Shown here: one piece after another, positions 41,971-50,757 of the stretch
Numbering within the stretch: position 1 is the first letter of the stretch
How the letters are laid out: every line of letters starts with the position of its first letter
From: [Limnothrix rosea] IAM M-220
Lineage (GTDB): Bacteria; Cyanobacteriota; Cyanobacteriia; Cyanobacteriales; MRBY01
Reading direction: 5' to 3'
NCBI RefSeq assembly: GCF_001904615.1
Contig: NZ_MRBY01000001.1
Location: forward strand, 133,380 to 184,136
DNA length: 50,757 bases
Translations under genes and position numbers: made by a program
The notes under the pieces: model-generated
What the model was told of the DNA's origin: nothing
Database searches by the model: none
What the model saw: only the letters and a program-made list of their open reading frames with translations

Positions 41971-43682
41971 CTGGTTGGCAACACTACGGGGCAAAGAAAG
42001 CGACGGTAATGAAAACCGGAAATATTATCCTTCGGTTCAGCTAGGCGATCGCACTGTTCGGCAGATGGTGCGACGGGGGTATTAACCATCCACAGTTCAA
42101 AATCCTTCTGTAAAGTCTCTGTGCTCTGCTGCAAGATTGGTTGGGGATTACGATTGTCGCCACTGAGAATGAAAAAGTGAGGTGATATTGAGTTTTTTTG
42201 TTCTTGAAATGCCCAAGCAATACCCAGAAGAGTTCGTAATTCGGCGGCGCTGCGATCGCGGGTGGCAATGACCAGAGGTTGATCGGCAAGGTGATGGGTT
42301 TGGATAAAGGCGGCGATCGCCCGTGTATTTTCTGGTTTGCGATAGGCGGTGTCAAAATTTGTGGCTAAAGAACCAACAAACATCAAAATCAAAATGGCAA
42401 TGGTTATAGGCTTTTTATTTTGTTGCCAAAAATAATTTAATGCTGTTGCGATTAGGAAAAGAACAGCAGGCAAATAAATAAATTGGTAGCGGGGCGCAAG
42501 GCTGACATCAAGTTTGGCGACATAAATTAAACCAAGAAAAGTCAGTAAATTCGCGCCAATCACGTTGAGGAAAATACGGCTTTCTAAATTTTTTGTAGCC
42601 ACTCGAATTGCTCGAAATAGCTGCGGACTAAGCCAAAGAAATGTGCCGACAAGGGCGATCGCCGCAATGATTACGATTATTCTTGATTGTGCTTCGAGAG
42701 GAAAAGTAAATGCGGTTCCCCAAAGCCACAGCAGCAAACGACCGATGGGGGCGATCGCCTCAAAGCTAAAACCGTAATCCTGACTGAGCCAAGACGTTAA
42801 TTTGCTGTCGGAATTGCCAGACCAGGTTTCTAGCAAAATTGAAATCATCACAACATTGGCGAGTAAACCCAGCATTACCCTTCGCCAGGGTGCTTTGAAT
42901 ATGTGCGTTAAAAATGCTTGAAATGTGTTCGGCTTACGTAGCGAAAAACCGGAATCTGCAACATAAAAACGGAGTAGCACTAACCCTTCTGCCCAAATGT
43001 GCAACACCATAAAAAAATGGCTGGCAATGCCAAAACCATTCACGATTAGCCAAAAAATAATAAGCTGAAAGGATGGCGATCGCCCTGCTTTTACTGCGCG
43101 AATAATTGCGACTAAACAGCCTAAAGAAAGACAAACCCAAATGAGTGCCAAGCTATAGTGACGGGCTTCTTGGGATAAATAAACGGCGAAAGGTGAAATG
43201 GCGATCGCCACGGCAAAAAAATGAGCGACTCGACGCATCTTTGTACAAAACCAACCCAAGCCAAAACCGACTGGAATTAACGCGACACCAAACAGCGCAC
43301 TCAGCGATCGCCCGACCCAGATTGAAATAAACCCTCCATCCGTTGACCATAGCCTGAGCCACAAATGCGTTAGCCAAAAGTACAGAGGCGGGTGATTACT
43401 TTCAGTTAAAAGACTGCTGGTAACAAAATTGAGAGAAGTGGTTGCGTCAAATTTAAGCGGTGATAACAGAATCTCTTGGCTAATAAGCTGATCGAAGGGA
43501 ATGCCTCGGAATCCTGCACCCAAACTAAAAACGAGGGTTGCCCACTCATCTCCCCATACGGGTTTGAGCGTCAGATTCCCAAACCGCAAACAAAAACCGA
43601 TGGCTACCCAAAGTCCGAGTAGCCACCAGTCTTGTTTTGTTATTTTTTCCGTCACAGTCGACAACCGCAATAGTTCTCCCAA
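41955..43682 (-). CDS. GT39-like membrane glycosyltransferase (ArnT/PMT-like)
   Basis: The 575-residue polytopic protein has about ten hydrophobic helices. The first loop carries LKPVWGDEWATLV with the acidic D-E pair of the family, then NHPPLYFWLTHLWLRLW, the second common motif, and QEARHYSLAL. The last about 110 residues are soluble. It should use polyprenyl-phosphate sugars on the outer leaflet; the acceptor is unknown. The start is uncertain: TTG at 43682 is the outer limit, and a TTG at 43670 has GGGAG 5 nt upstream. The second such enzyme in this window, but not closely similar to the one at 10822. Confidence 0.83.
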   Translation of the reverse strand: MGELLRLSTVTEKITKQDWWLLGLWVAIGFCLRFGNLTLKPVWGDEWATLVFSLGAGFRGIPFDQLISQEILLSPLKFDATTSLNFVTSSLLTESNHPPLYFWLTHLWLRLWSTDGGFISIWVGRSLSALFGVALIPVGFGLGWFCTKMRRVAHFFAVAIAISPFAVYLSQEARHYSLALIWVCLSLGCLVAIIRAVKAGRSPSFQLIIFWLIVNGFGIASHFFMVLHIWAEGLVLLRFYVADSGFSLRKPNTFQAFLTHIFKAPWRRVMLGLLANVVMISILLETWSGNSDSKLTSWLSQDYGFSFEAIAPIGRLLLWLWGTAFTFPLEAQSRIIVIIAAIALVGTFLWLSPQLFRAIRVATKNLESRIFLNVIGANLLTFLGLIYVAKLDVSLAPRYQFIYLPAVLFLIATALNYFWQQNKKPITIAILILMFVGSLATNFDTAYRKPENTRAIAAFIQTHHLADQPLVIATRDRSAAELRTLLGIAWAFQEQKNSISPHFFILSGDNRNPQPILQQSTETLQKDFELWMVNTPVAPSAEQCDRLAEPKDNISGFHYRRFLCPVVLPTSKKSL

Positions 43683-43788
43683 ATCATACAGAGTTTGTCA
43701 CACTGCTGAAGGGCGATCGCCATTATCTAGGCGGCAAGGACTATAACTTTCATTGAAATGCAAGTACGACATGTAAGGCAGAGTAAAA

Positions 43789-44247
43789 TTACTCTTCACC
43801 CGGCACAAACTCTTCGTAGCTGCCACCGACGCTAATACCTGTGTTGAAGATTTCAGCATCAGTCAAGGTCAAGTCTTCCATCGATGCCCCCATTACAAGA
43901 GTGTCGTACATTTTTGCGGCAGTGAAATCAACGCGATCTAAACGAGCATCATTGAGGACTGCATTAGTTAAAAATGCCTCGGTCATATCAGCACCCGCTA
44001 GATTTGCACCCGTCAAATCCGCACCCTCAAGGTTCACATGGGCTAGGTTTGCATAGCTGAGGTTTGCATCCCGCAAATCAGCACCGATCAAATGCGCACC
44101 AGCTAGCTCTGCCCCTACTAAATTACAGCCTTGGCAAGCGCCCGTTTCTAAAAGCTGACGGACATGGTCTGGATTTTCACCGTTCGCAGGTCTGGCGATC
44201 GCCAATGTTGCTGTGATCGCAGCTAATACTAAAAATAAGCGTTTCAT
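43789..44247 (-). CDS. Exported pentapeptide-repeat protein
   Basis: The 152-residue protein has a signal peptide (MKRLFLVLAAITATLAIARPA, cleavage near ANG). A CQGC motif follows near 38-41, then about eleven tandem A(D/N)L-x-x pentapeptides (about 45-130: AELAGAHLIGADLRDANLSY and on). These build a right-handed quadrilateral beta-helix. The TGACQGCNL lead-in is common in cyanobacterial lumenal or periplasmic pentapeptide proteins. Function is unknown. The tail is acidic (EEFVPGEE). Confidence 0.9.
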   Translation of the reverse strand: MKRLFLVLAAITATLAIARPANGENPDHVRQLLETGACQGCNLVGAELAGAHLIGADLRDANLSYANLAHVNLEGADLTGANLAGADMTEAFLTNAVLNDARLDRVDFTAAKMYDTLVMGASMEDLTLTDAEIFNTGISVGGSYEEFVPGEE

Positions 44248-44615
44248 AGATATTACTCCTCATACTTCGTTGTTAAACTTTTGGGGGATTTTGTATCTTT
44301 GCTTTCTAGGCAAAAAGACATATTCTCCTTCAACCCCTACCGCACCTATTCCCGAAATCAATTAATCGAAAAAATATAATCAATAAACTCAAAATAAATA
44401 AGTGCTTTTTTAACTCACACTTTAATTATTTCACAATCCCGAAAGCCCTATGGGCAAAAGACTTAAGACGTTACATTTCAGTGTTTTGAAAAGTACGATA
44501 GTTGCTCATATTTATTATAACAAATCTTCATGATTTTCGCCAGTCTACACAGTTTAGAAAAGACAAGTATTATGATGACTAAATAATTTATTTTTCGTCA
44601 TATTGAGTATTTATT
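44248..44615. other. AT-rich divergent promoter region
   Basis: These 368 bp are strikingly AT-rich and HIP1-free. They lie between the pentapeptide gene and the Ca2+-ATPase gene. A 27-codon frame starting at 44450 lacks support. No clear operator is seen. Confidence 0.45.
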
Positions 44616-47441
44616 GTGCGTGACTCTTCCATTTCTTTTGATTCATCAGAACAGCATTTGCCTTGGTATCAAACAAGTATTCGAAAGATTCTCGAACAGT
44701 TACAGGTGGATCCCCAACTGGGTCTAGATCAGGAGACTGCGCAACAACGTTTACTGGTTCATGGCACCAACGAGATACAAGAGGGAAAAGGGCGATCTCA
44801 ATGGAAAATTTTGTTGGATCAGTTCCAGGACATCATGCTACTGATGTTGATCGTGGTGGCGATTGTTTCTGGGGTCTTGGATTTTACGGATCTACGTAAT
44901 GGGGGGTTTGAGTCTGGCTCTTTTCCGTTTAAGGATACGATCGCCATTCTGGCTATTGTGGTGATCAATGGGGTTTTGGGGTTTGTGCAGGAGAGCCGTG
45001 CGGAAAAAGCCCTAGCGGCCCTAAAAAAAATGTCGTCCCCTAAGGTTCGGGTGCTGCGGGATGGGCGGATCCAAGAAATTGACGGCAAAATGGTTGTGCC
45101 GGGGGATATTGTGTTTGTTGAGGCTGGGAGCCAGCTCTGTGCTGATGGTGTTTTGTTGGAGGCGGCAAATTTACAAATTCGTGAGTCGGCGTTAACTGGT
45201 GAAGCTACGCCTGTTGTGAAAGAGGTTAATGTTGGGGGCTTTACTACGGAAAAAAGTTTGGGCGATCGCCTCAATATGGTGTTCACGGGCACAGAGGTTT
45301 TAAAGGGGCGGGGTAAGTTTGTGGTGACAGCCACGGCGATGGCAACGGAGCTGGGCAATATTGCCACGATGCTCCAGGGGGTCGAATCGGAGGATACGCC
45401 GTTACAGAAAAGGATGGCACAGCTCGGTAATGTCTTGGTCACTGGCTCCATTGTCATTGTGGTGCTCGTGGTGGTGATTGGCTGTTGGCAGGTGGGAAAT
45501 CTCAGCCGCTTGAAAGAATTGATTGAGGTTTCCTTGAGTATGGCGGTGGCTGTTGTGCCGGAGGGGTTGCCTGCTGTGATTACGGTGACTTTGGCGATCG
45601 GCACCCAGCGCATGGTGAAACGTAATGCTTTGATTCGTAAATTACCCGCCGTTGAAACCCTTGGTTCTGTCGATACGATTTGTTCCGATAAAACCGGAAC
45701 TCTCACCCAAAACAAAATGGTGGTGCAGGAAGTGGAAACCCTTGACCATGCCTTCCGAGTGACAGGTAATGGCTATGCGCCAGCAGGGGATTTTATTCGA
45801 CGCGGTGAGGCGATCGCCCCCCAAAGCGATGCTGCCCTCCAACAGCTTTTATTAGGTTGTTTACTCTGTAACGACGCTAATCTGAGTCAGCAAGAAAAAG
45901 AGTGGCAGGTTATTGGTGACCCCACAGAAGGAGCCCTATTAGCGCTAGCGGCTAAGGGTCATCCGCACTACACAGAAATGCCGAAGCAATGGCAAAGATT
46001 AGGAGAATTCCCCTTTTCCTCGGAGCGTAAACGCATGAGTGTCATCGGCAGAAATCCTCAAGACACAGAGGGTGACGAGTTTGTCTATGAGCTATTTTGC
46101 AAAGGCTCTCCGGAGATAATTTTGGCGCGATGTCTGCAATACCAGACGAACAGTGGTATTCAAAAACTAGAAGAGGGCGATCGCCGGGAAATCCTCCAGC
46201 GCAATGAACACCTTGCCCAGCGGGGCTTGCGGGTTTTGGGATTTGGCTATCGTCGTTTAGCAGAAATTCCCACTTCTCAAGATGACGATACTGCCGAAAA
46301 AGATATGGTGTGGCTTGGCCTAGTGGGAATGCTCGATGCGCCTCGCCCCGAAGTTCGTGATGCGGTCGTGAAATGTAAAGCCGCCGGGATTCGTCCCATC
46401 ATAATTACCGGTGATCATCCCTTTACAGCCAAGGCGATCGCCCAAAACCTAGGCATTGCCGATGCCAACACCAAAAGTCTCACAGGCATTGAACTCGAAA
46501 AACTGTCCCAACCAGAATTAGAAACCATTGTCGGCGATGTCAGTGTGTATGCCCGCGTTTCCCCAGAACACAAACTGCGCATTGTCCAAGCCCTACAAAC
46601 TAACGGTCGGTTTGTGGCGATGACGGGCGACGGTGTGAACGATGCCCCAGCCCTTAAAAAAGCCGATATTGGTATCGCCATGGGCATTACAGGCACAGAT
46701 GTCAGTAAAGAAGCCAGTGATATGGTTTTGCTCGATGACAACTTCACAACCATCGTCGCCGCCACCGAAGAAGGACGAGTAGTGTTTACCAATATCCGCC
46801 ATTTCATCCAATACATTTTAGGTAGCAATGTCGGCGAAGTGTTGACCATTGCCGCAGCGCCCCTCCTCGCCTTACCCACAGTGCCCCTAAGTCCCCTACA
46901 AATTCTCTGGATGAACCTTGTGACCGATGGTGTGCCAGCCCTTGCCCTTGCCGTCGAACCAGCAGAACCTGATGTGATGGAGCGCCGCCCCTTTAGCCCC
47001 CAGGAGAGCATTTTCGCAAGGGGATTGGGTTTTTATATAGTACGCGTCGGCATTGTTTTTGCGATTATTACAATTTCCCTAATGATGATCGCCTTCAACT
47101 ATCCCGAACTCGGTATCGATGCCGATAGCTGGAAAACAATGGTATTTACTACCCTGTGCCTCTCTCAAATGGGTCATGCGATCGCCGCCCGTTCCCGTAC
47201 CCGTCTCACCCTCGAATTAGATTTTTTCCGTAACCCCTATTTGATTTGGGCTGTACTCGGTACGACACTACTACAACTCGCATTGATATACATTGCCCCC
47301 CTACGCAACTTTTTTGAGACCCAGCTCCTGACCATGACCCAACTAGCCATTTGCCTCGGCTTTAGTACTTTGATGTTCGTCTGGGTAGAGCTCGAAAAAT
47401 TACTGATTCGCTGGTTTTTTTCAAAAAGACAACAAAAATAG
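44616..47441 (+). CDS. P-type Ca2+-transporting ATPase (type IIA, PacL/SERCA-like)
   Basis: The 941-residue cation pump has TGEA at 194-197 (actuator loop, usually TGES), PEGLP at 315-319 in M4 and the phosphorylated D358 in CSDKTGTLT. TGDGVNDAPALKKADIG forms the hinge. Calcium-site residues comparable to SERCA are present: Glu in PEGL, Asn and Glu in YILGSNVGEVL (M5), Asn/Thr/Asp in NLVTDG (M6). Ca2+ export is therefore the best call; Na+ or mixed specificity cannot be excluded. The start is GTG at 44616 without a clear Shine-Dalgarno sequence. There is no operon partner. Confidence 0.92.
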   Translation: MRDSSISFDSSEQHLPWYQTSIRKILEQLQVDPQLGLDQETAQQRLLVHGTNEIQEGKGRSQWKILLDQFQDIMLLMLIVVAIVSGVLDFTDLRNGGFESGSFPFKDTIAILAIVVINGVLGFVQESRAEKALAALKKMSSPKVRVLRDGRIQEIDGKMVVPGDIVFVEAGSQLCADGVLLEAANLQIRESALTGEATPVVKEVNVGGFTTEKSLGDRLNMVFTGTEVLKGRGKFVVTATAMATELGNIATMLQGVESEDTPLQKRMAQLGNVLVTGSIVIVVLVVVIGCWQVGNLSRLKELIEVSLSMAVAVVPEGLPAVITVTLAIGTQRMVKRNALIRKLPAVETLGSVDTICSDKTGTLTQNKMVVQEVETLDHAFRVTGNGYAPAGDFIRRGEAIAPQSDAALQQLLLGCLLCNDANLSQQEKEWQVIGDPTEGALLALAAKGHPHYTEMPKQWQRLGEFPFSSERKRMSVIGRNPQDTEGDEFVYELFCKGSPEIILARCLQYQTNSGIQKLEEGDRREILQRNEHLAQRGLRVLGFGYRRLAEIPTSQDDDTAEKDMVWLGLVGMLDAPRPEVRDAVVKCKAAGIRPIIITGDHPFTAKAIAQNLGIADANTKSLTGIELEKLSQPELETIVGDVSVYARVSPEHKLRIVQALQTNGRFVAMTGDGVNDAPALKKADIGIAMGITGTDVSKEASDMVLLDDNFTTIVAATEEGRVVFTNIRHFIQYILGSNVGEVLTIAAAPLLALPTVPLSPLQILWMNLVTDGVPALALAVEPAEPDVMERRPFSPQESIFARGLGFYIVRVGIVFAIITISLMMIAFNYPELGIDADSWKTMVFTTLCLSQMGHAIAARSRTRLTLELDFFRNPYLIWAVLGTTLLQLALIYIAPLRNFFETQLLTMTQLAICLGFSTLMFVWVELEKLLIRWFFSKRQQK

Positions 47442-47545
47442 ACCGTTAGAGTACATTGTTAATAAATCATCATTCTGTATAGAGATTATCTTTTTTGGGT
47501 AGTTCCCTTGAGTACTATTAGGCGGTTAGACCTATAAATAAACCT

Positions 47546-49720
47546 ATGACTGGAAACGAAGCACGCGTTCAAGCCGTTCAGCAAATTATCAGCCGTACTC
47601 CCATCGGTTGTAGTGCCCCATCTTCCCTAGAGGAGATTTGGGCAACGAACGTATTTGACCTGAGTAAAATGCAGGCTTGTCTTCCTAAGTCTGTTTTTAA
47701 GTCTATTAAAAAGACAATTACGACAGGCGAGAAGCTTGACCCATCCATCGCGGAAACCGTTGCAACCGCAATGCGCGACTGGGCTATTTCGAAGGGCGCT
47801 CTTTATTACGCTCACGTCTTCTACCCAATGACAAACTTGACGGCAGAGAAGCATGATGGCTTCATCTCCCCTCAAGGTGAAGGTAAAGTTATTTCCGAAT
47901 TTTCTGGCAAGCTTCTCGTACAGGGTGAGCCTGACGGTTCTTCCTTCCCTAACGGTGGTATCCGTGACACCTTTGAAGCCCGTGGCTACACCGCATGGGA
48001 TGTGACTAGCCCTGCCTACATTATGGAAACAGAGAATGGGTCTACCCTCTGTATTCCAACGGTTTTTGTCTCTTGGACTGGGGAAGCACTCGATAAGAAA
48101 GTGCCTCTCCTCCGTTCTATTGATGCGATGGACGAAGCGGCAGAGCGAGTGTTGAAGCTTCTTGGTCACACGGATATTGCCCGCGTTAACTCCAGCTGTG
48201 GTGCTGAGCAGGAGTATTTCCTCGTTGATTCTAATTTTGCGTACCAACGCCCTGATCTCGTTCTTGCTGGTCGTACTCTTTTCGGTAAGGCTCCGGCTAA
48301 GGGTCAGCAATTTGATGATCACTACTTCGGTGCTATTCCTGAGCGTGTTCAGGTCTTTATGCAAGATGTTGAAACTCAGCTCTATAAGCTCGGTATCCCG
48401 GCTAAGACTCGCCATAATGAAGTTGCTCCCGGCCAATTTGAAATTGCGCCTGTTTTTGAAGCGGCTAATGTGGCCAGTGACCACCAGCAGCTCATTATGA
48501 CGACCCTTAAGGCTACTGCGAAGAAGCATGGTTTTATGTGTCTTCTCCATGAAAAGCCTTTTGCTGGTATCAATGGTTCTGGTAAGCATGTTAACTGGTC
48601 TGTGGGTAATCCTACCCAAGGTAATCTCCTTGATCCTGGTGATTCTCCCCATGAGAATGCTCAGTTCCTCGTCTTCTGTGGTGCTGTGATTCGTGGTGTG
48701 CACAAGTATGGTCCTTTGATGCGTGCGGTGATTGCGAATGCGAGTAATGACCACCGTCTTGGTGCTAATGAAGCGCCTCCGGCGATTATGTCTGTTTACC
48801 TTGGTTCTCAGCTTGAGGAAGTATTTGAGCAAATTAAGAATGGCTCTGTTGCTGATTCTAAGAAGAAGGGTGTGATGGATCTTGGTGTTGCTGTTCTGCC
48901 TTCTCTGACTAAGGATGCTGGCGATCGCAATCGTACTTCTCCTTTTGCCTTCACTGGTAATCGCTTTGAGTTCCGTGCTGTGGGTTCTAGTCAATCTGTT
49001 GCGGGCCCCTTAATCGCCCTCAATACGATGTTGGCTGATTCTTTGACTTGGGTTGGCGATCGCCTCGAAGCAGAGTTGGCTAAAGGCCTTGAACTGAGCG
49101 ATGCTATCCTCACTGTCCTGAAGGAAATCATGGAAAAGCATAGTGTTGTGATCTTTGGTGGCAATGGCTACTCCGAAGAGTGGCACAAAATGGCCGTGGA
49201 AGAGCGGGGTCTTAAGAACCTTCCCACCACTGCGGATGCTCTACCTTGGCTCAAGGATGAAAGTATTAGTCAGCTATTCAAGAATACGGGTGTGTTGACC
49301 CCCATCGAGCTAGAAAGTCGTTTTGAAGTTTACGCTGAGCAATACATCATGTCCATTGATGTGGAGGCTAAGGTAGTCGTCGATGTGGCGAAGACCATGA
49401 TTTACCCTGCAGCGATTTCTTATCTTTCTGAGCTGGCTGACACTAGTGCGAAGCTGGGCAATATGGGCATTTCCCTCGACAAGTCCATCGCTGAAACTGT
49501 TGCAGGTCTTGCTAATGATCTCGTTGCGTCTGCGGACAAACTGGAAGCGGCGATCGCCAAGGAAGATTTCGATTCTACCGAAGAGCACATGCAATACTGT
49601 GCAGGCACACTTCGTCCCATGATGGATGAAGTACGTGGCTTTGCAGATGCCCTCGAAGGACTTGTGGCAGACAGCGCATGGCCCCTTCCCACCTACCAGG
49701 AAATGCTCTTTATCAAATAA
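47546..49720 (+). CDS. glnN: Glutamine synthetase type III
   Basis: GSIII makes glutamine from glutamate and ammonia and forms large dodecamers; cyanobacterial glnN is usually induced by nitrogen starvation. The 724-residue protein has the GSIII-specific N-terminal region, then [10 protein letters not shown] near 223-232, [29 protein letters not shown] near 289-317, [19 protein letters not shown] and the [23 protein letters not shown] active-site stretch. Codon use is markedly biased (many GCT, GGT, CTT), suggesting high expression. No perfect GTA-N8-TAC NtcA box is visible in the 104-bp gap upstream. A terminator follows. Confidence 0.97.
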   Translation: MTGNEARVQAVQQIISRTPIGCSAPSSLEEIWATNVFDLSKMQACLPKSVFKSIKKTITTGEKLDPSIAETVATAMRDWAISKGALYYAHVFYPMTNLTAEKHDGFISPQGEGKVISEFSGKLLVQGEPDGSSFPNGGIRDTFEARGYTAWDVTSPAYIMETENGSTLCIPTVFVSWTGEALDKKVPLLRSIDAMDEAAERVLKLLGHTDIARVNSSCGAEQEYFLVDSNFAYQRPDLVLAGRTLFGKAPAKGQQFDDHYFGAIPERVQVFMQDVETQLYKLGIPAKTRHNEVAPGQFEIAPVFEAANVASDHQQLIMTTLKATAKKHGFMCLLHEKPFAGINGSGKHVNWSVGNPTQGNLLDPGDSPHENAQFLVFCGAVIRGVHKYGPLMRAVIANASNDHRLGANEAPPAIMSVYLGSQLEEVFEQIKNGSVADSKKKGVMDLGVAVLPSLTKDAGDRNRTSPFAFTGNRFEFRAVGSSQSVAGPLIALNTMLADSLTWVGDRLEAELAKGLELSDAILTVLKEIMEKHSVVIFGGNGYSEEWHKMAVEERGLKNLPTTADALPWLKDESISQLFKNTGVLTPIELESRFEVYAEQYIMSIDVEAKVVVDVAKTMIYPAAISYLSELADTSAKLGNMGISLDKSIAETVAGLANDLVASADKLEAAIAKEDFDSTEEHMQYCAGTLRPMMDEVRGFADALEGLVADSAWPLPTYQEMLFIK

Positions 49721-49782
49721 TTTCTGAAATGCTTTGATTAGAGTCACCTTGTAAGCGTGGCCTAATTTCAATCAACCCAGTC

Positions 49783-49814
49783 AATCTCTCCAATATATTG
49801 GGGAGATTTTTTTG
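49783..49814 (+). terminator. Intrinsic terminator of glnN
   Basis: An 11-bp stem (49783-49793 with 49798-49808, one wobble) around TATA is followed by seven T. It ends where a longer upstream start of the next gene would lie, which argues for the later start at 49901. Confidence 0.92.
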
Positions 49815-49900
49815 TGGAGATCTTGACTAGGGTTATCCGGCAGCTTGCAAAATTAGTGGGGACGTTTATAATTTTCGGGACACTCACTTTACAAAACTTC

Positions 49901-50566
49901 ATGGACGCAAAAACAATTGTCTTCTGCGATTTCGACGGCACGATTACGACTGCCGATACCTTTGGCGATGCCCTAGGAAAATTTGCGCCTGAAATTTCTG
50001 TCGATATTCTGCCGAAGCTCTACCATCGCGAAATCACCTTGCGAGAAGGTGTGCGAACGATCCTCGAAGCCATTCCTTCCGAGCGTTTTCCCGCTTTTGT
50101 CGATGAAGTGAACGATAAGCAAACGCGACCGGGCTTTAGTGAGTTCTTGCAATTTTTGACTGCGAATCAAGTGCCTTGTGTTGTTGTTTCTGGTGGTTTG
50201 GTGGCAATGGTCGAGCGCGTATTGGCTCGTATGGGTACAGATGGTCAACCCCACCGTGCCCATATTGAAACGGTTGCTGCCATGAACATTGATACCCAAG
50301 ACGAATTTTTTACTATTATCTCGCCCTTTGAGGGAGGCACGGAATTGGTTGAAAAGGTTCAGGTGATGGCAAAGTACCAATACCAAAAGGCGATCGCCAT
50401 CGGTGATTCATTGACGGACATTAATATGGCGCTGGAGGCAGATTTAGTATTTGCCCGCAGACATTTGCGCGACTACCTCGACCAAGAAGGCAAAACAAAT
50501 TATGTCCCTTGGGAAACTTTTGATGATATCCGCAACTATTTAGAAACTAACGGCTTTCCCGCCTAG
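49901..50566 (+). CDS. HAD-family phosphatase, MtnX-like (methionine salvage)
   Basis: The 222-residue protein starts MDAKTIVFCDFDGTIT, with the HAD nucleophile D10 and D12 in DFDGT. It has VVSGG near 96-100 (motif II Ser), a Lys-containing motif III region, and IGDSLTDINMALEADLVFAR as motif IV. The closest recognisable subfamily is MtnX (2-hydroxy-3-keto-5-methylthiopentenyl-1-phosphate phosphatase); phosphoserine phosphatase-like enzymes are the alternative. ATG at 49901 is chosen because an in-frame GTG at 49814 falls inside the glnN terminator. No other salvage gene is visible here. Confidence 0.85.
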   Translation: MDAKTIVFCDFDGTITTADTFGDALGKFAPEISVDILPKLYHREITLREGVRTILEAIPSERFPAFVDEVNDKQTRPGFSEFLQFLTANQVPCVVVSGGLVAMVERVLARMGTDGQPHRAHIETVAAMNIDTQDEFFTIISPFEGGTELVEKVQVMAKYQYQKAIAIGDSLTDINMALEADLVFARRHLRDYLDQEGKTNYVPWETFDDIRNYLETNGFPA

Positions 50567-50696
50567 TACCTGCTTACAGTTTGCTCAAAAGACAGAGGGG
50601 CATGAAAGCTGAATTGGGCACATAATGGATGCGAAGAAATTTGCTTTGATCAACCTCAGTTTGGGTTAAGGATTTCGCCTCAATGCTTCAGGGAAA

Positions 50697-50757
50697 AGGA
50701 GACACGGGGACATTGAAATAGGGAGACACGGAGAGGGGGAGGCACGGGGACATTGGG
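50697..50757. repeat. G-rich imperfect tandem repeat at right edge
   Basis: Units of the form GGAGACACGGGGACATTG recur: a full one at 50698-50715, a partial one near 50722-50737, and another with GGAGGCACGGGGACATTG near 50738-50755. The array continues past the window. Short G-rich repeats like this are dispersed in many cyanobacterial genomes. Lies 130 bp after the phosphatase gene. Confidence 0.65.

Noticed and set aside
47627-48994. 455-codon minus-strand frame opposite glnN
   Set aside because: A long shadow frame created by the biased codon use of glnN; the product is low-complexity in Arg/Thr/Asn and matches no fold.

Overview
The window is a gene-dense chromosomal segment of a cyanobacterium. 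The evidence is the very frequent palindrome GCGATCGC (HIP1) across most of the sequence and a set of genes typical of oxygenic phototrophs: kaiABC, vipp1, ferredoxin-thioredoxin reductase variable chain, heme oxygenase, gun4, cruF/cruG, plastocyanin, an nblB-like HEAT protein and type III glutamine synthetase. The fused panC-cmk gene, moderate GC and gene content suggest a unicellular or simple filamentous beta-cyanobacterium, perhaps a Picosynechococcus/Synechococcus PCC 7002-like lineage. That placement is inference; no rRNA gene is present.

Layout. 1-974: an edge-truncated secreted CAP/SCP protein. 1289-4702: a tightly overlapping purT, uracil-DNA-glycosylase-like, dacB operon. 4743-12612: an unknown protein, vipp1, thioredoxin, aminotransferase, a membrane-anchored PEP-synthase-like protein and an ArnT-like glycosyltransferase. 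12764-15830: the circadian clock operon kaiA-kaiB-kaiC, closed by a terminator built on a HIP1 palindrome. 16082-19932: ftrV, a flotillin and an SLH lipoprotein. 20162-24606, all on the minus strand: ho1, aspA, gun4 and a LuxR-type response regulator. 25173-27382: cruF and cruG (myxol glycoside carotenoids). 27383-29741: an AT-rich, HIP1-free patch with three unrecognised genes and one broken one. 29742-34692: acetyltransferase, DUF1995 protein, metallophosphatase, VOC protein, small unknown protein, plastocyanin and DoxX. 34693-35073: a diverged 94-bp direct repeat flanking a terminator. 35074-40595: panC-cmk, rlpA, purM, a conserved cyanobacterial protein, a CBS-pair protein and the nblB-like protein. 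40663-41150: tRNA-Ala(GGC), then an unexplained structured noncoding block. 41251-50566: sodB, a second GT39-like protein, a pentapeptide-repeat protein, a Ca2+-ATPase, glnN and an MtnX-like phosphatase, followed by a G-rich repeat at the right edge.

Functional themes are purine synthesis (purT, purM), envelope biology (dacB, rlpA, two GT39-like proteins, SLH lipoprotein), thylakoid and tetrapyrrole biology (vipp1, ho1, gun4, petE, DUF1995, nblB-like), redox (ftrV, thioredoxin, sodB), nitrogen (glnN, aspA) and timekeeping (kaiABC). No CRISPR array, intact insertion sequence, prophage or recognisable defence island was found. The best candidates for something undescribed are the structured block after the tRNA, the duplicated hairpin element at 34.7-35.1 kb, the PEP-synthase-like protein that lacks its catalytic histidine, and the AT-rich patch.
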